This document shows, piece after piece, positions 25,113 to 32,461 of a stretch of 64,000 nucleotides of DNA; positions within the stretch are counted from its first letter, which is position 1; each line of letters opens with the position of its first letter. A model generated the notes under the pieces. That model did not search any database. It had not been told where the DNA came from and saw only the letters and a program-made list of their open reading frames with translations. The DNA is from UBA940 sp031548515 (lineage in GTDB: Bacteria; Bacteroidota; Bacteroidia; Bacteroidales; Rikenellaceae). Both the position numbers and the translations under genes were made by a program. The stretch lies in assembly GCA_031548515.1 (NCBI GenBank), contig JAVBRB010000009.1:8453-72452 (forward strand). Direction: 5' to 3'.

Positions 25113-25143
25113 TTTGTAAATAATCATAAATTATATATCTTTG
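25113..25143 (+). promoter_or_regulatory. Promoter of the yceD-rpmF-plsX operon
   Basis: TTTG (25113-25116), a 19-bp spacer and TATCTTTG (25136-25143) are a full match to the Bacteroidetes -33/-7 consensus. The start point would be near 25149, which rules out a protein start at 25141. Confidence 0.8.
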
Positions 25144-25182
25144 CACCCCGCCGAGGTATTCCCTATGGTTGGAAGTAAGACG

Positions 25183-25737
25183 ATGAAACAACGCTACACG
25201 ATTGCTTACAAGGGATTGGGCCCGGGGACGCACCGCTTTGATTTCCACGCCGGCAGCGATCTTTTCACGTCGCATGAAGGAAGCGGAATAAAAGAAGGAG
25301 ACGTTGATGTTGAGGTCGACCTGGAGAAAAGCGGGTCGATGCTCCGTCTTGATGTGCGCATGGAGGGAGCGGTAGTCGTTCCGTGCGACAGGTGTCTGGA
25401 AGACTGTATGTTGCCGGTGGATTACAGGGGCAGGCTGACAGTGAAATTTTCCGCAGAGGAACATCCGTTTGAGGGCGATATCCTGTGGGTAAACCCTGTC
25501 GACGCGCTTCTGGACTTGGAACAGTACGTATACGAAAGTATCGTCCTGAGCCTGCCGTACCGCAAAGTACATCCGGAAGATGTCCACGGAGCCCCGCTGT
25601 GCAACCCCTCGATGCTTGAACGCTTCCAAATTGTGAGCGAAGAGGAATTCGAGAAGCTGACGGCGGAGAAACGTGTCGAAGAGGATCCGCGCTGGGGAAA
25701 ATTGAAGGGATTGAAAGACGCTGACGATATCTTATAA
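25183..25737 (+). CDS. DUF177/YceD-family protein
   Basis: A 184-residue protein of the YceD (DUF177) family from ATG 25183 (MKQRYTIAYKGLGPG). The core motif VPCDRCLEDCMLPVDYRG (about 66-83) carries the two family cysteines, and an acidic DILWVNPVDALLDLEQYVYESIVLSLPYR follows. YceD is nearly always encoded just before rpmF; in bacteria and plastids it is linked to 23S rRNA accumulation. ATG 25165 is an alternative start. First gene of an operon with rpmF (62 bp downstream) and plsX. Confidence 0.88.
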   Translation: MKQRYTIAYKGLGPGTHRFDFHAGSDLFTSHEGSGIKEGDVDVEVDLEKSGSMLRLDVRMEGAVVVPCDRCLEDCMLPVDYRGRLTVKFSAEEHPFEGDILWVNPVDALLDLEQYVYESIVLSLPYRKVHPEDVHGAPLCNPSMLERFQIVSEEEFEKLTAEKRVEEDPRWGKLKGLKDADDIL

Positions 25738-25799
25738 AGACGCGTAATGGAAGAAGTTTTCCCGATAGATGATAATTATAATTTTAATATAACAAGAAC

Positions 25800-25982
25800 A
25801 TGGCACATCCTAAACACAAAGTCTCGTCGACACGCCGGGACAAGAGAAGAACCCACTACACGGCTGCGGTTCCCACGATATCGACTTGTTCGAACTGCGG
25901 TTCGGCTACTCTGTATCACAGGGTCTGCCCCGAGTGCGGTTTCTACAGGGGTAAACTCGCTATCGAACCGAAAGCCGAGTAA
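25800..25982 (+). CDS. rpmF: 50S ribosomal protein L32
   Basis: A 60-residue basic ribosomal protein: MAHPKHKVSSTRRDKRRTH at the N-terminus and a zinc ribbon with CSNC and CPEC cysteine pairs (C33, C36, C46, C49). Length and order (yceD-rpmF-plsX) are standard. plsX begins 27 bp downstream. Confidence 0.97.
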   Translation: MAHPKHKVSSTRRDKRRTHYTAAVPTISTCSNCGSATLYHRVCPECGFYRGKLAIEPKAE

Positions 25983-26009
25983 TCGGAACCCAGCTAAACG
26001 GCTACCCGT

Positions 26010-26960
26010 ATGCTTAAGATCGGTGTAGATGCTATGGGAGGCGATTTCGCCCCTGAAGCGGTTGTCCTGGGGGCCATACGGGCCGTAGGGGAGATGAAGG
26101 ATGACGTGCGACTGGTGCTGTTCGGCGACGAGTCGGCCATTCGCGCCATTATGCAGCGTGAAGGCGTTGCGGCGGATATATTCGATATCGTTCCGGCTAC
26201 CGAAGTCATCACCATGTCCGACCATCCGGCACAGGCGTTCAACAAGAAACCCGATTCGAGCCTAACCATCGGCTTCGGTTGGCTCAAGGCCGGTAAGATC
26301 GACGGTTTTGCCAGTGCAGGCAACACGGGCGCGATGCTCGTGGGATCGATGTACACTGTCAAGGCCATCGAAGGAATCATCCGTCCGACTATCTCGTCAC
26401 ATATTCCGGTACTTGGAGGTAAGACCGCCCTGCTGCTCGATGTGGGACTCAACGTAGACAGCCGTCCCGACGTTCTGGAACAGTATGGGATACTTGGAAG
26501 TATTTATGCCGAAAAAGTACTCGGTATAAATAACCCGCGCGTCGGGCTGCTGAATATCGGCGAGGAGAAGGAAAAAGGCAATCTGACCACCAAGGCGGCG
26601 TATGAACTGATGGAAGGCTCTACGAGGTATAACTTTGTGGGCAACGTCGAAGGCAAGCAGGTTTTCACGGGAGAAATTGCCGATGTAATCGTGTGCGATG
26701 GTTTTGTCGGCAATATCGTGCTGAAACTGGCCGAGAGCATGTACGAAATAGCCGGGCATCTGGGAATGTCCACCGATAACGAGTTCTACGAAGGCCTCAA
26801 TTACGAGCATATCGGCGGAACTCCGGTGTTGGGTATAAATGCAGCGGTCACGGTTGGCCATGGGCGTTCGACGCCGTTGGCTATCAGTAATATGATAATT
26901 CAGACGGAGCGTACGGTTCGTTCTGGTTTCGTCAGGCAGATAAAGGAAATTCTCGCGTAG
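26010..26960 (+). CDS. plsX: Phosphate acyltransferase PlsX
   Basis: Converts acyl-ACP and phosphate to acyl phosphate, the acyl donor for PlsY in phospholipid synthesis; a peripheral membrane protein. The 316-residue protein opens with KIGVDAMGGDFAPEAVV and has GFASAGNTGAMLVGS near 92, LDVGLNVDSRP near 145, GLLNIGEEKEKGN near 178, VEGKQVFTGEIADVIVCDGFVGNI near 215. In many bacteria fabH follows; here tRNA-Arg(CCT) and an integrated element come next. Confidence 0.96.
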   Translation: MLKIGVDAMGGDFAPEAVVLGAIRAVGEMKDDVRLVLFGDESAIRAIMQREGVAADIFDIVPATEVITMSDHPAQAFNKKPDSSLTIGFGWLKAGKIDGFASAGNTGAMLVGSMYTVKAIEGIIRPTISSHIPVLGGKTALLLDVGLNVDSRPDVLEQYGILGSIYAEKVLGINNPRVGLLNIGEEKEKGNLTTKAAYELMEGSTRYNFVGNVEGKQVFTGEIADVIVCDGFVGNIVLKLAESMYEIAGHLGMSTDNEFYEGLNYEHIGGTPVLGINAAVTVGHGRSTPLAISNMIIQTERTVRSGFVRQIKEILA

Positions 26961-26971
26961 GCAGGATTCAC

Positions 26972-27043
26972 GGTCTCATAGTTCAAGGGATAGAACGGAA
27001 GTTTCCTAAACTTCAGATTCGCGTTCGAGTCGCGGTGAGACTA
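26972..27043 (+). tRNA. tRNA-Arg (anticodon CCT)
   Basis: A complete cloverleaf can be folded: acceptor 26972-26978 with 27036-27042 (G-T at the first pair), D arm 26981-26996, anticodon stem 26998-27002 with 27010-27014 around loop TTCCTAA (anticodon CCT at 27005-27007, reading AGG), T arm 27019-27035 with loop TTCGAGT. The discriminator is A27043 and CCA is not encoded. The 3' end is the attachment site of the element downstream. Confidence 0.95.
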
Positions 27044-27044
27044 C
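27032..27044 (+). repeat. attL: left attachment-site repeat in tRNA-Arg
   Basis: GCGGTGAGACTAC, the last bases of the tRNA gene, recurs exactly at 39245-39257. Integration here keeps the tRNA intact, as is usual for tRNA-targeting tyrosine integrases. Confidence 0.85.
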
Positions 27045-27049
27045 TTAAA

Positions 27050-27083
27050 CCCCATTCCAGTTATGATTAGAATGGGGTTTTTT
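27050..27083 (+). terminator. Terminator after tRNA-Arg
   Basis: CCCCATTC (27050-27057) pairs with GAATGGGG (27070-27077), followed by TTTTTT. The same hairpin recurs after the att-like sites at 27236-27257 and 39263-39290, so the terminator is part of the duplicated unit. Confidence 0.8.
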
Positions 27084-27205
27084 GTTTCAAGGGTCGATTT
27101 TAGGGCTGGAATTTCGGGTCGAGGTGGCTCTCTGTGACACAACGATAAATACAAAAGCGTTGCAGGGATCGGATAGAAAGGGTCTTTTGACACCATAGAA
27201 TACCG

Positions 27206-27257
27206 ATATGTTATTTCTGCTGGGACTACTAAAAAACCCATTCCAATGATATTTGGA
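27206..27257 (+). repeat. Second att-like copy with terminator hairpin
   Basis: ATATGTTATTTCTGCTGGGA plus CTACT matches the sequence leading into attR (39234-39257: ATATGTTATTT then GCGGTGAGACTAC), and is followed by a CCCATTCCA / TGGAGTGGG hairpin and a T run like those after attL and attR. The 28-bp stretch at 27092-27119 likewise matches 39120-39148. It looks like the right end of a former, now deleted element. Confidence 0.7.
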
Positions 27258-27625
27258 GTGGGTTTTTGCTTTATTAGGGTAGGATTTAGGGCCGTTTTTG
27301 GTAAAATCACAGCTTTCCCAGTAGAACTACCAGCTGTCAGAACGCACCATAAATTTCCGCCACTGCCACCAACGCACAACCCGAACTGTGATACCAAGCC
27401 AATATACGTGAAAGTAGCGGGGGCATCCATTGCCTGCATGACCAAAGTTATAATGGCTGCACAGTCGAGGGAACTGGCACTATTCCGGCTTTTGAATGAA
27501 AAGTGGTACTACGCCAGTCATAGTCGCATTGATAGTAGTTTACCCATAGCTATTTGCATCGCAGCACTAGTACAGCATTTGCTGCACCACTTACTATTGC
27601 AGGGGGATTTTTACCCGCTTTCCTC
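27258..27625. other. Gene-poor left end of the element
   Basis: No convincing gene is seen. Short frames on both strands (for example 27246-27680 plus, and a Gly/Ser/Ala-rich stretch around 27300-27445 minus) have no good start, no recognisable motif and no ribosome-binding context. It could hold an origin or decayed genes downstream of the replication gene. Confidence 0.4.
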
Positions 27626-28678
27626 TTATAGTAACGTAGGGGAATGGGCGCCATCCAAAGCGGCAGGAAATTGGTGGTGACTTCGATTGAACTGCACTGC
27701 AAACTGCTTCTTTGCGATGCGGCGAAATAGTTGCTGGACATTTATTGCATCAGGCATTTTCGCCCTCATAGCCTTGATAGCATTACGCGCATCTTTACGC
27801 GACTGAGCAGGTATGCGGGACAGCATCGCTTGTAACTCTGTTTCGCCAACATCGAGCAACCCACGACACTTGATATAGTCCGTAACCTCTTTCGCCGATT
27901 TCTTTACCGGAGTGAACGGTAGCAGGTCAGTACCCTTGAAGCCAAACCTCAAAGCGAGTTGAAGCCATTTCAACGCAACCCGATTATACATATCGACCAT
28001 ATCGCCGACTGTTCGGATCCCGAAGAACCTGCTGACTGAATTAGCCCCGCCGTGCGCCTTGAACTCAGTACGTAAGATTTTCTTTCCCCGATTCATATTC
28101 TCGAAGCGATCCGCTCCGAGTTTGTCCGACATTTTGCTTATCACTTTACGGGTTTCCTTGACTTTGTCGTAAACCTTGCCGGATGTACGGCCGGTCTTAA
28201 ATGCCTTGTAGCCCTCGGCATCCATACACTTGTATCGAGTTTCTTTGAACGAACAAATATGACTCTTTATGTCCTCGCAGTCGAGGTTGCCGAGGTCGAG
28301 GTTGAGTCCGACCTCAACCGAAGAAAGTGGAAGTTCTTTTAATACTAAATACGGTATGCCGAGTTGTTCAGCTAACTTATGCAGTGCTTCCAGCGTATCA
28401 AGACGAGTCAGGTCGTTCATCGACAATGCTCCGAGCGCCCATTTCCGCAGGCTCCCCCCTATATGCATCAACGGTGGGGCGACATTATCGCCCCGTGTCT
28501 TCTGCGTTATCTGGACGGTAAGCCCATGCGCATTCGCATGGGTTTTGCCATTCATCAACAGATATTTGTACTCGTAGTAATTGCCAATCTGCACAAATGC
28601 AGGATTGTTCTTAATGGATTCTTCCACGGTTTCTATTATATGCATATCGGTGATACGCAAGTCTGTTTTATCGTACAT
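27626..28678 (-). CDS. Putative replication initiation protein (phage/plasmid Rep-like)
   Basis: A protein of about 350 residues (ATG 28678; in-frame starts at 28708 and 28717 would add 10-13). The mid-region SSVEVGLNLDLGNLDCEDI, then SGKVYDKVKETRKVISKMSDKLG and KILRTEFKAHGGANSVSRFFG has the K-Y-(D/N)-K / R-x-E layout seen in phage X / gene II-type and related plasmid rolling-circle initiators, with a Lys/Arg-rich C-terminal half. This is a motif-level guess; the HUH pair was not found with certainty. Its place after a small HTH gene and a D5-type primase, all on one strand, supports a replication module. Confidence 0.45.
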   Translation of the reverse strand: MYDKTDLRITDMHIIETVEESIKNNPAFVQIGNYYEYKYLLMNGKTHANAHGLTVQITQKTRGDNVAPPLMHIGGSLRKWALGALSMNDLTRLDTLEALHKLAEQLGIPYLVLKELPLSSVEVGLNLDLGNLDCEDIKSHICSFKETRYKCMDAEGYKAFKTGRTSGKVYDKVKETRKVISKMSDKLGADRFENMNRGKKILRTEFKAHGGANSVSRFFGIRTVGDMVDMYNRVALKWLQLALRFGFKGTDLLPFTPVKKSAKEVTDYIKCRGLLDVGETELQAMLSRIPAQSRKDARNAIKAMRAKMPDAINVQQLFRRIAKKQFAVQFNRSHHQFPAALDGAHSPTLL

Positions 28679-28973
28679 TTTTTCGTTTTTTGAGGTTAAT
28701 AATTTCATTGTTCGCATACCGTTTCGTCCGGCCAGCCCGTATCGGAATGATAAGGCCTTTTTCTTCCCAGCGCTGCAAGGTCGAACGGCTGATTTTTAGT
28801 TTGTCCATAACTTCCTGTGAGGTCAGCAGGTCGGGACCAAACAGTTGCTTCGCGAGGTACTGTAATATCCACTTGCGGTTTTTAATGATACCGAACATAA
28901 TCATCCGGCGTAGCTGCTCGTCGTCGAGCCGGAAGCCTCCGTCGGCTTTTACTACATATTCTTTATTTACCAT
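28668..28973 (-). CDS. Small helix-turn-helix DNA-binding protein (MerR/excisionase-like)
   Basis: A 101-residue protein from ATG 28973 (a GTG at 28982 is an alternative). The C-terminal half LLTSQEVMDKLKISRSTLQRWEEKGLIIPIRAG is a classic MerR/excisionase-type helix-turn-helix plus wing (about 50-85), with a basic tail (RTKRYANNEIINLKKRKNVR). Such proteins act as excisionases, copy-number regulators or activators in Bacteroidetes elements. It overlaps the start of the downstream replication gene by about 11 bp, so the two are likely co-translated. Confidence 0.8.
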   Translation of the reverse strand: MVNKEYVVKADGGFRLDDEQLRRMIMFGIIKNRKWILQYLAKQLFGPDLLTSQEVMDKLKISRSTLQRWEEKGLIIPIRAGRTKRYANNEIINLKKRKNVR

Positions 28974-29009
28974 AATTCGCACATTTATATTGTTAGAGAA
29001 AATGTTTTT

Positions 29010-30530
29010 TTAGTCGTCACTCTCGTCACTTTCTGCACGTTTGCCACATCCATGCTCTTTCTCATATTCTTCTCTTAATCGGGCTTGATGTCTTTCCCGC
29101 TTCTCCTTTTGTGCTTCTTCTGCTTCGATCCTTTCCTTCGATTTTCCGAACAAAACTTTCATCCCGTAATTCATCTTGACCATCACAAGACCTGACGCCC
29201 TTAGCCTTTTCGACATTTTTATTACCGAAAGTGGACTGAATCCAAATTCCTTACAGAAATTAGCATAATCAAGATACATCACAGATAAGGGTATCGTCTT
29301 ATCTATTCCAAATCCGATCCCGCGATCATCCAGAAACAGCGCCACACTATCCGACTCCTTACGATACTCTTCCATTTGCTGCCTCACCACTTCCGACTCC
29401 GTAAACCTCTCTTGCTCTAACAGCCGGTTCAGACCGCCCAGTATCCAGTTGAAAACTCCGCTCAATTCTGAGGCGATAATCTCCTGAGCAAGATTGATGT
29501 TCTGCTCCGACTCCATAAAGACCCTGTTGAAAGGTATGATAAGCAGGCGTCGAAAGAAAGCATTAGTTCTTTCTATTTCGGTCGGAAGAACATTACAGTT
29601 AAATATCAGCTTGCAACTGTAATCGCTCATGGTAAAAGGATGTCCGTATATATGGCGTGCCTGAACAGGCTCTCTGCTCGCTAATTTCTTGAACATATCG
29701 ACATCCATCTTCTCGTTGATCTCCGTGGAGTAATTCAACAGTTTCGTTGATATGTCTGCCCGTTCATAACTATTTTCACGGGTTAGAGTCTGTAGGGAAT
29801 AGGAGCTGATGTTCTCGCGGCCGATAACAGCGTTCATGACATCGAAGAACACACTCTTGCCATTACTTCCAGTTCCATAAAGAAACAAGGCTTTTTCTAT
29901 CTTGAGGTTTGTAGTGAAAATGAAGCCCATGAACTCTGCGAGAATTTTACGGCAGTCAAGGTCGGGCAGGACATCCCACAGATACTTTCTAAACAGAGGA
30001 CATTTGGCTTCCGGATCATACTCGAAAGGAAGCTGATATGTGAGAAAATCTTCTGGGCGGTGTTCCCTCAGCCGTTGCCTGCCTGCGGTAATTTCAAAGG
30101 TTCCGTTTCGTAGGTTTATCAAAATATTGCGCCGAGGTTCAGGCGCGGGAAGAATTGCCTCCGACACAAACTGATCGTAGAGGTCTGTTTTGAATTTGTG
30201 ATACTTCGCATCGAGTTCGGAAATACCCATCGCTATAGCGGCATCGGCAAGGAAGCGCTTAAAATTTTTCTTGTCGATAGGCTGCCAATACTCTCCGTTA
30301 AAGATGTAGATTACTTCGTTATGGTTACATAGACCCCATTCATTGGTCGCGGCGGTGTCGAGCAGCTCCTTAATCACAATGATTGCGCATTTACTAAGAG
30401 GTACCTTTGAACTTTCGCTTACTCCGGCACTTTCGTGGAAGTCGATCGGCTCAATCTGCGAAAGCAGTTTTGCAAGGACTCTCGAAATGCTTTTGTCTAC
30501 CGCGACTTTCGGTGTTTTTCTTTTTGCCAT
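29010..30530 (-). CDS. Phage/plasmid primase-helicase, P4/D5 family
   Basis: A 506-residue SF3-type helicase: D5-like N-terminal region (about 130-205, NILINLRNGTFEI..EYDPEAKCPLFRKYLWDVLPD), Walker A GTGSNGKS at 219-226, Walker B region LLNYSTEIN near 264, and motif C/sensor LIFNCNVLP near 308 followed by the arginine-finger stretch AFFRRLLIIPF. A basic, charged C-terminus ends at SDESDD. It would unwind and/or prime the element's DNA. No obvious primase (Toprim) domain is seen in the N-terminal 120 residues, so helicase activity is the safer call. It lies 37 bp upstream of the HTH gene. Confidence 0.85.
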   Translation of the reverse strand: MAKRKTPKVAVDKSISRVLAKLLSQIEPIDFHESAGVSESSKVPLSKCAIIVIKELLDTAATNEWGLCNHNEVIYIFNGEYWQPIDKKNFKRFLADAAIAMGISELDAKYHKFKTDLYDQFVSEAILPAPEPRRNILINLRNGTFEITAGRQRLREHRPEDFLTYQLPFEYDPEAKCPLFRKYLWDVLPDLDCRKILAEFMGFIFTTNLKIEKALFLYGTGSNGKSVFFDVMNAVIGRENISSYSLQTLTRENSYERADISTKLLNYSTEINEKMDVDMFKKLASREPVQARHIYGHPFTMSDYSCKLIFNCNVLPTEIERTNAFFRRLLIIPFNRVFMESEQNINLAQEIIASELSGVFNWILGGLNRLLEQERFTESEVVRQQMEEYRKESDSVALFLDDRGIGFGIDKTIPLSVMYLDYANFCKEFGFSPLSVIKMSKRLRASGLVMVKMNYGMKVLFGKSKERIEAEEAQKEKRERHQARLREEYEKEHGCGKRAESDESDD

Positions 30531-30662
30531 AGCTATTATAATTTAGGCTTAATAATCCGGCGGCTACCATATTTCAATCGGCCGCCTGATATTGGTAACT
30601 GAAGTCACGTTATTTGTCTTCGCGGCTGCAAATGTGATGTAACAGTCTGAATATAAAAGAAA

Positions 30663-30682
30663 AGCCGCCAATTATGGCGGCT
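30663..30682 (-). terminator. Second terminator downstream of the short WYL gene
   Basis: AGCCGCC (30663-30669) pairs with GGCGGCT (30676-30682) over a 6-nt loop; on the minus strand it runs into TTTCTTTT. It follows the hairpin at 30729-30767. Confidence 0.7.
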
Positions 30683-30728
30683 CACAGATTAAATACTGGT
30701 GAAAAAAGATGAGATTTTTCAACAAACA

Positions 30729-30767
30729 CAGCTAAAGATGGCTAAAATGAAACCATCTTTGGCTGTC
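30729..30767 (-). terminator. Hairpin/terminator just after the short WYL gene
   Basis: ACAGC-T-AAAGATGG (30729-30742) pairs with CCATCTTT-G-GCTGT (30754-30767) with one mismatch and an 11-nt loop. On the minus strand it is followed by GTTTGTTG. It sits 14 bp past the stop codon. Confidence 0.6.
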
Positions 30768-30781
30768 TGAGAAGATAATAG

Positions 30782-31435
30782 TTATTTCTTGTTTTGTTGA
30801 TTCAGCATTTTCAGAAACTCGGCATCGTTATGATATTTCGTTTTGTCTATTACAGGCATTTCAAAGATATTATCGGTTGGCGCCTGCACAGATATTTTGT
30901 CGAGTGAGAATATATGCATACCGTTCAATTTAGCACAATGCCCAATTATATACCATCGTTGGCGATACAGCCGTAAGAAATACGGGCATACAGTATAATG
31001 TGATTTCCGGTATTTTACAATCATCTCGACCGAAGCATCCATAGCGGTTAGTATAGGTTCAATCCATTCACTTCCACCAGAGACAGCCCCGATTAAAACA
31101 CGGTCACGCAAATGCTTATTGTTACCGATCGTATCTTTCACGGTCATGTAGTCCATCCATATCGAAAGAGCAGATAATTCCAAATTATTATCGAATGATT
31201 TTATATGATACCTATGCCCTGTGCGATTGATCTCTATTTTGAAAACCTGTCCTATATCTTCAATATGATTGTGGAATGTTTTTTCTGCGTATTCGCCACC
31301 TTTGGGCAAGCCTTTATATTTACACCATTTTTCGGATACGCTTTCCCTCTTTATTCCTTTCGGACCCGCCTTATAGATAGTATCAAGCAGCCACAACAGG
31401 CGTTTGAGGGTATTTGCTCTATTTTCTGATCCCAT
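30782..31435 (-). CDS. Short WYL-domain transcriptional regulator
   Basis: A 217-residue protein with an N-terminal winged helix (about 1-75, TLKRLLWLLDTIYKAGPKGI) and a WYL domain (RQRWYIIGHCAKLNGMHIFSLDKI, about 158-181) but no C-terminal WCX extension: it stops about 35 residues after the WYL core. It is a clear paralogue of the 305-residue WYL protein at 35196 (NTVKRLIWLLDTIYRAG; RRRWYLVGYCREMGRIYTFSLDRL). WYL domains sense nucleic-acid or nucleotide ligands and often control defence genes. It may compete with or tune the full-length regulator. It lies 100 bp after the exported-protein gene. Confidence 0.85.
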   Translation of the reverse strand: MGSENRANTLKRLLWLLDTIYKAGPKGIKRESVSEKWCKYKGLPKGGEYAEKTFHNHIEDIGQVFKIEINRTGHRYHIKSFDNNLELSALSIWMDYMTVKDTIGNNKHLRDRVLIGAVSGGSEWIEPILTAMDASVEMIVKYRKSHYTVCPYFLRLYRQRWYIIGHCAKLNGMHIFSLDKISVQAPTDNIFEMPVIDKTKYHNDAEFLKMLNQQNKK

Positions 31436-31535
31436 ATCATTATATTCTATGGTAGTAAAATTAAGAATTAGTCTCTAACTTCGTAGCACTATATAAAAAA
31501 TGCCTTATTAGGTGCCGTTACAGTCTGCTAAAAAG

Positions 31536-32084
31536 TTATATTGGTTCTTCCACATCTATCTCAGGGCCGGTAAAGGTTGCATACACCATACACTTCGAAC
31601 TCTGCATATACACCGTAATATGGTCTCCCGTTATGGTTATATAATTCGAAAACGTATTATCGGTACTTGCGATCTTTTTTCTCAATATGAACTTATTGGG
31701 ATTCTCTTTAAGTATTTCTCGTTCTTCATCATATAACAAGGCGGTATATCCGCAGGCTACAAATGTCGATTGGGTCGCCAGCCAACTGTCAAAGGTCAAT
31801 TTTACTCTGATTGAATGCCACGGGTCATGCAGGCTGGCCTTTGACCAACAATACAGGCGATTCTGCGAGTCGATGTAAACAGTTTCCCAGCGTTCCGCTC
31901 CCAACGATTGCGCTACTTCGTCCTCTAACAGCCGAAATCCGGCGTTTAAGAAGAAATTGTGAATGTCCTCGGCACTTTCATAGCGCATCGCCTGTTCGAC
32001 GATTTTAACCACATCTTCATTCGTTTGCGCGGATACGCCGGACACTATAAGCAGCAGTACCAAGGAGGCCAATAATCTTTTCAT
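31536..32084 (-). CDS. Exported protein of unknown function
   Basis: About 182 residues from ATG 32084 (MKRLLASLVLLLIVSGVSAQ; ATG 32090 is equally possible), with a clear signal peptide cut after VSAQ or SA. The mature part is mixed alpha/beta (DVVKIVEQAMRYESAEDIHNFFLNAG, then RWETVYIDSQNRLYCWSKASL and CGYTALLYDEEREIL) with two cysteines. No domain is recognised. The start overlaps the stop of the two-TM protein gene, so it is the third gene of the UDG-like operon. Confidence 0.75.
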   Translation of the reverse strand: MKRLLASLVLLLIVSGVSAQTNEDVVKIVEQAMRYESAEDIHNFFLNAGFRLLEDEVAQSLGAERWETVYIDSQNRLYCWSKASLHDPWHSIRVKLTFDSWLATQSTFVACGYTALLYDEEREILKENPNKFILRKKIASTDNTFSNYITITGDHITVYMQSSKCMVYATFTGPEIDVEEPI

Positions 32085-32091
32085 TCTCATG

Positions 32092-32445
32092 CTATTTGCG
32101 ATACAAGTCATTTATCGTCTTCCCCAACGGATTAACTGCCTGCCGAGGCTGCTCAACCGGTTGCTGTGGTTTGTATCTGTCATAATCCATAGGTTGTCGC
32201 GGTGGCTCGGCAGCCGGTTGCGCGTATCTCCGCGCGATTTGATTGCGGTAGCGTTCTTCTGCTTCAATGCGTTCAAAACGGCATTTTTGCGTTTCGCCAA
32301 TACAGAGCAGGATAATACAAGTCAGCAAGGGGGAGATTAGCAGAGCAAGTAACGCCCACCCAAATCCGCTGCGTCCGCGCTTACTAGCCAATGTCATTGT
32401 GAGTATCCAAAGAGCCAACCAAACGATAATAACAGTCAATTCCAT
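32092..32445 (-). CDS. Two-helix membrane protein with Gln/Pro-rich tail
   Basis: A 117-residue protein: transmembrane helix 1 (about 3-20), a short basic loop (SKRGRSG), helix 2 (about 28-49), then a cytoplasmic-looking tail rich in Arg, Glu, Gln and Pro (RIEAEERYRNQIARRYAQP, QPVEQPRQ) ending in GKTINDLYRK. Small two-TM proteins are common membrane effectors or anchors in accessory cassettes, but no family is recognised. It begins 16 bp after the stop of the UDG-like gene and runs into the exported-protein gene. Confidence 0.75.
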   Translation of the reverse strand: MELTVIIVWLALWILTMTLASKRGRSGFGWALLALLISPLLTCIILLCIGETQKCRFERIEAEERYRNQIARRYAQPAAEPPRQPMDYDRYKPQQPVEQPRQAVNPLGKTINDLYRK

Positions 32446-32461
32446 AATCTCTATTTTATGC

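Noticed and set aside
27246..27680. 144-residue open frame at the left end of the element
   Set aside because: It starts within the duplicated terminator repeat and runs into the replication gene on the other strand; composition is not protein-like.
31501..31516. Third copy of the WYL operator upstream of the short WYL gene
   Set aside because: TGCCTTATTAGGTGCC has only one matching half-site and no TAnnTTTG box 11 bp away.
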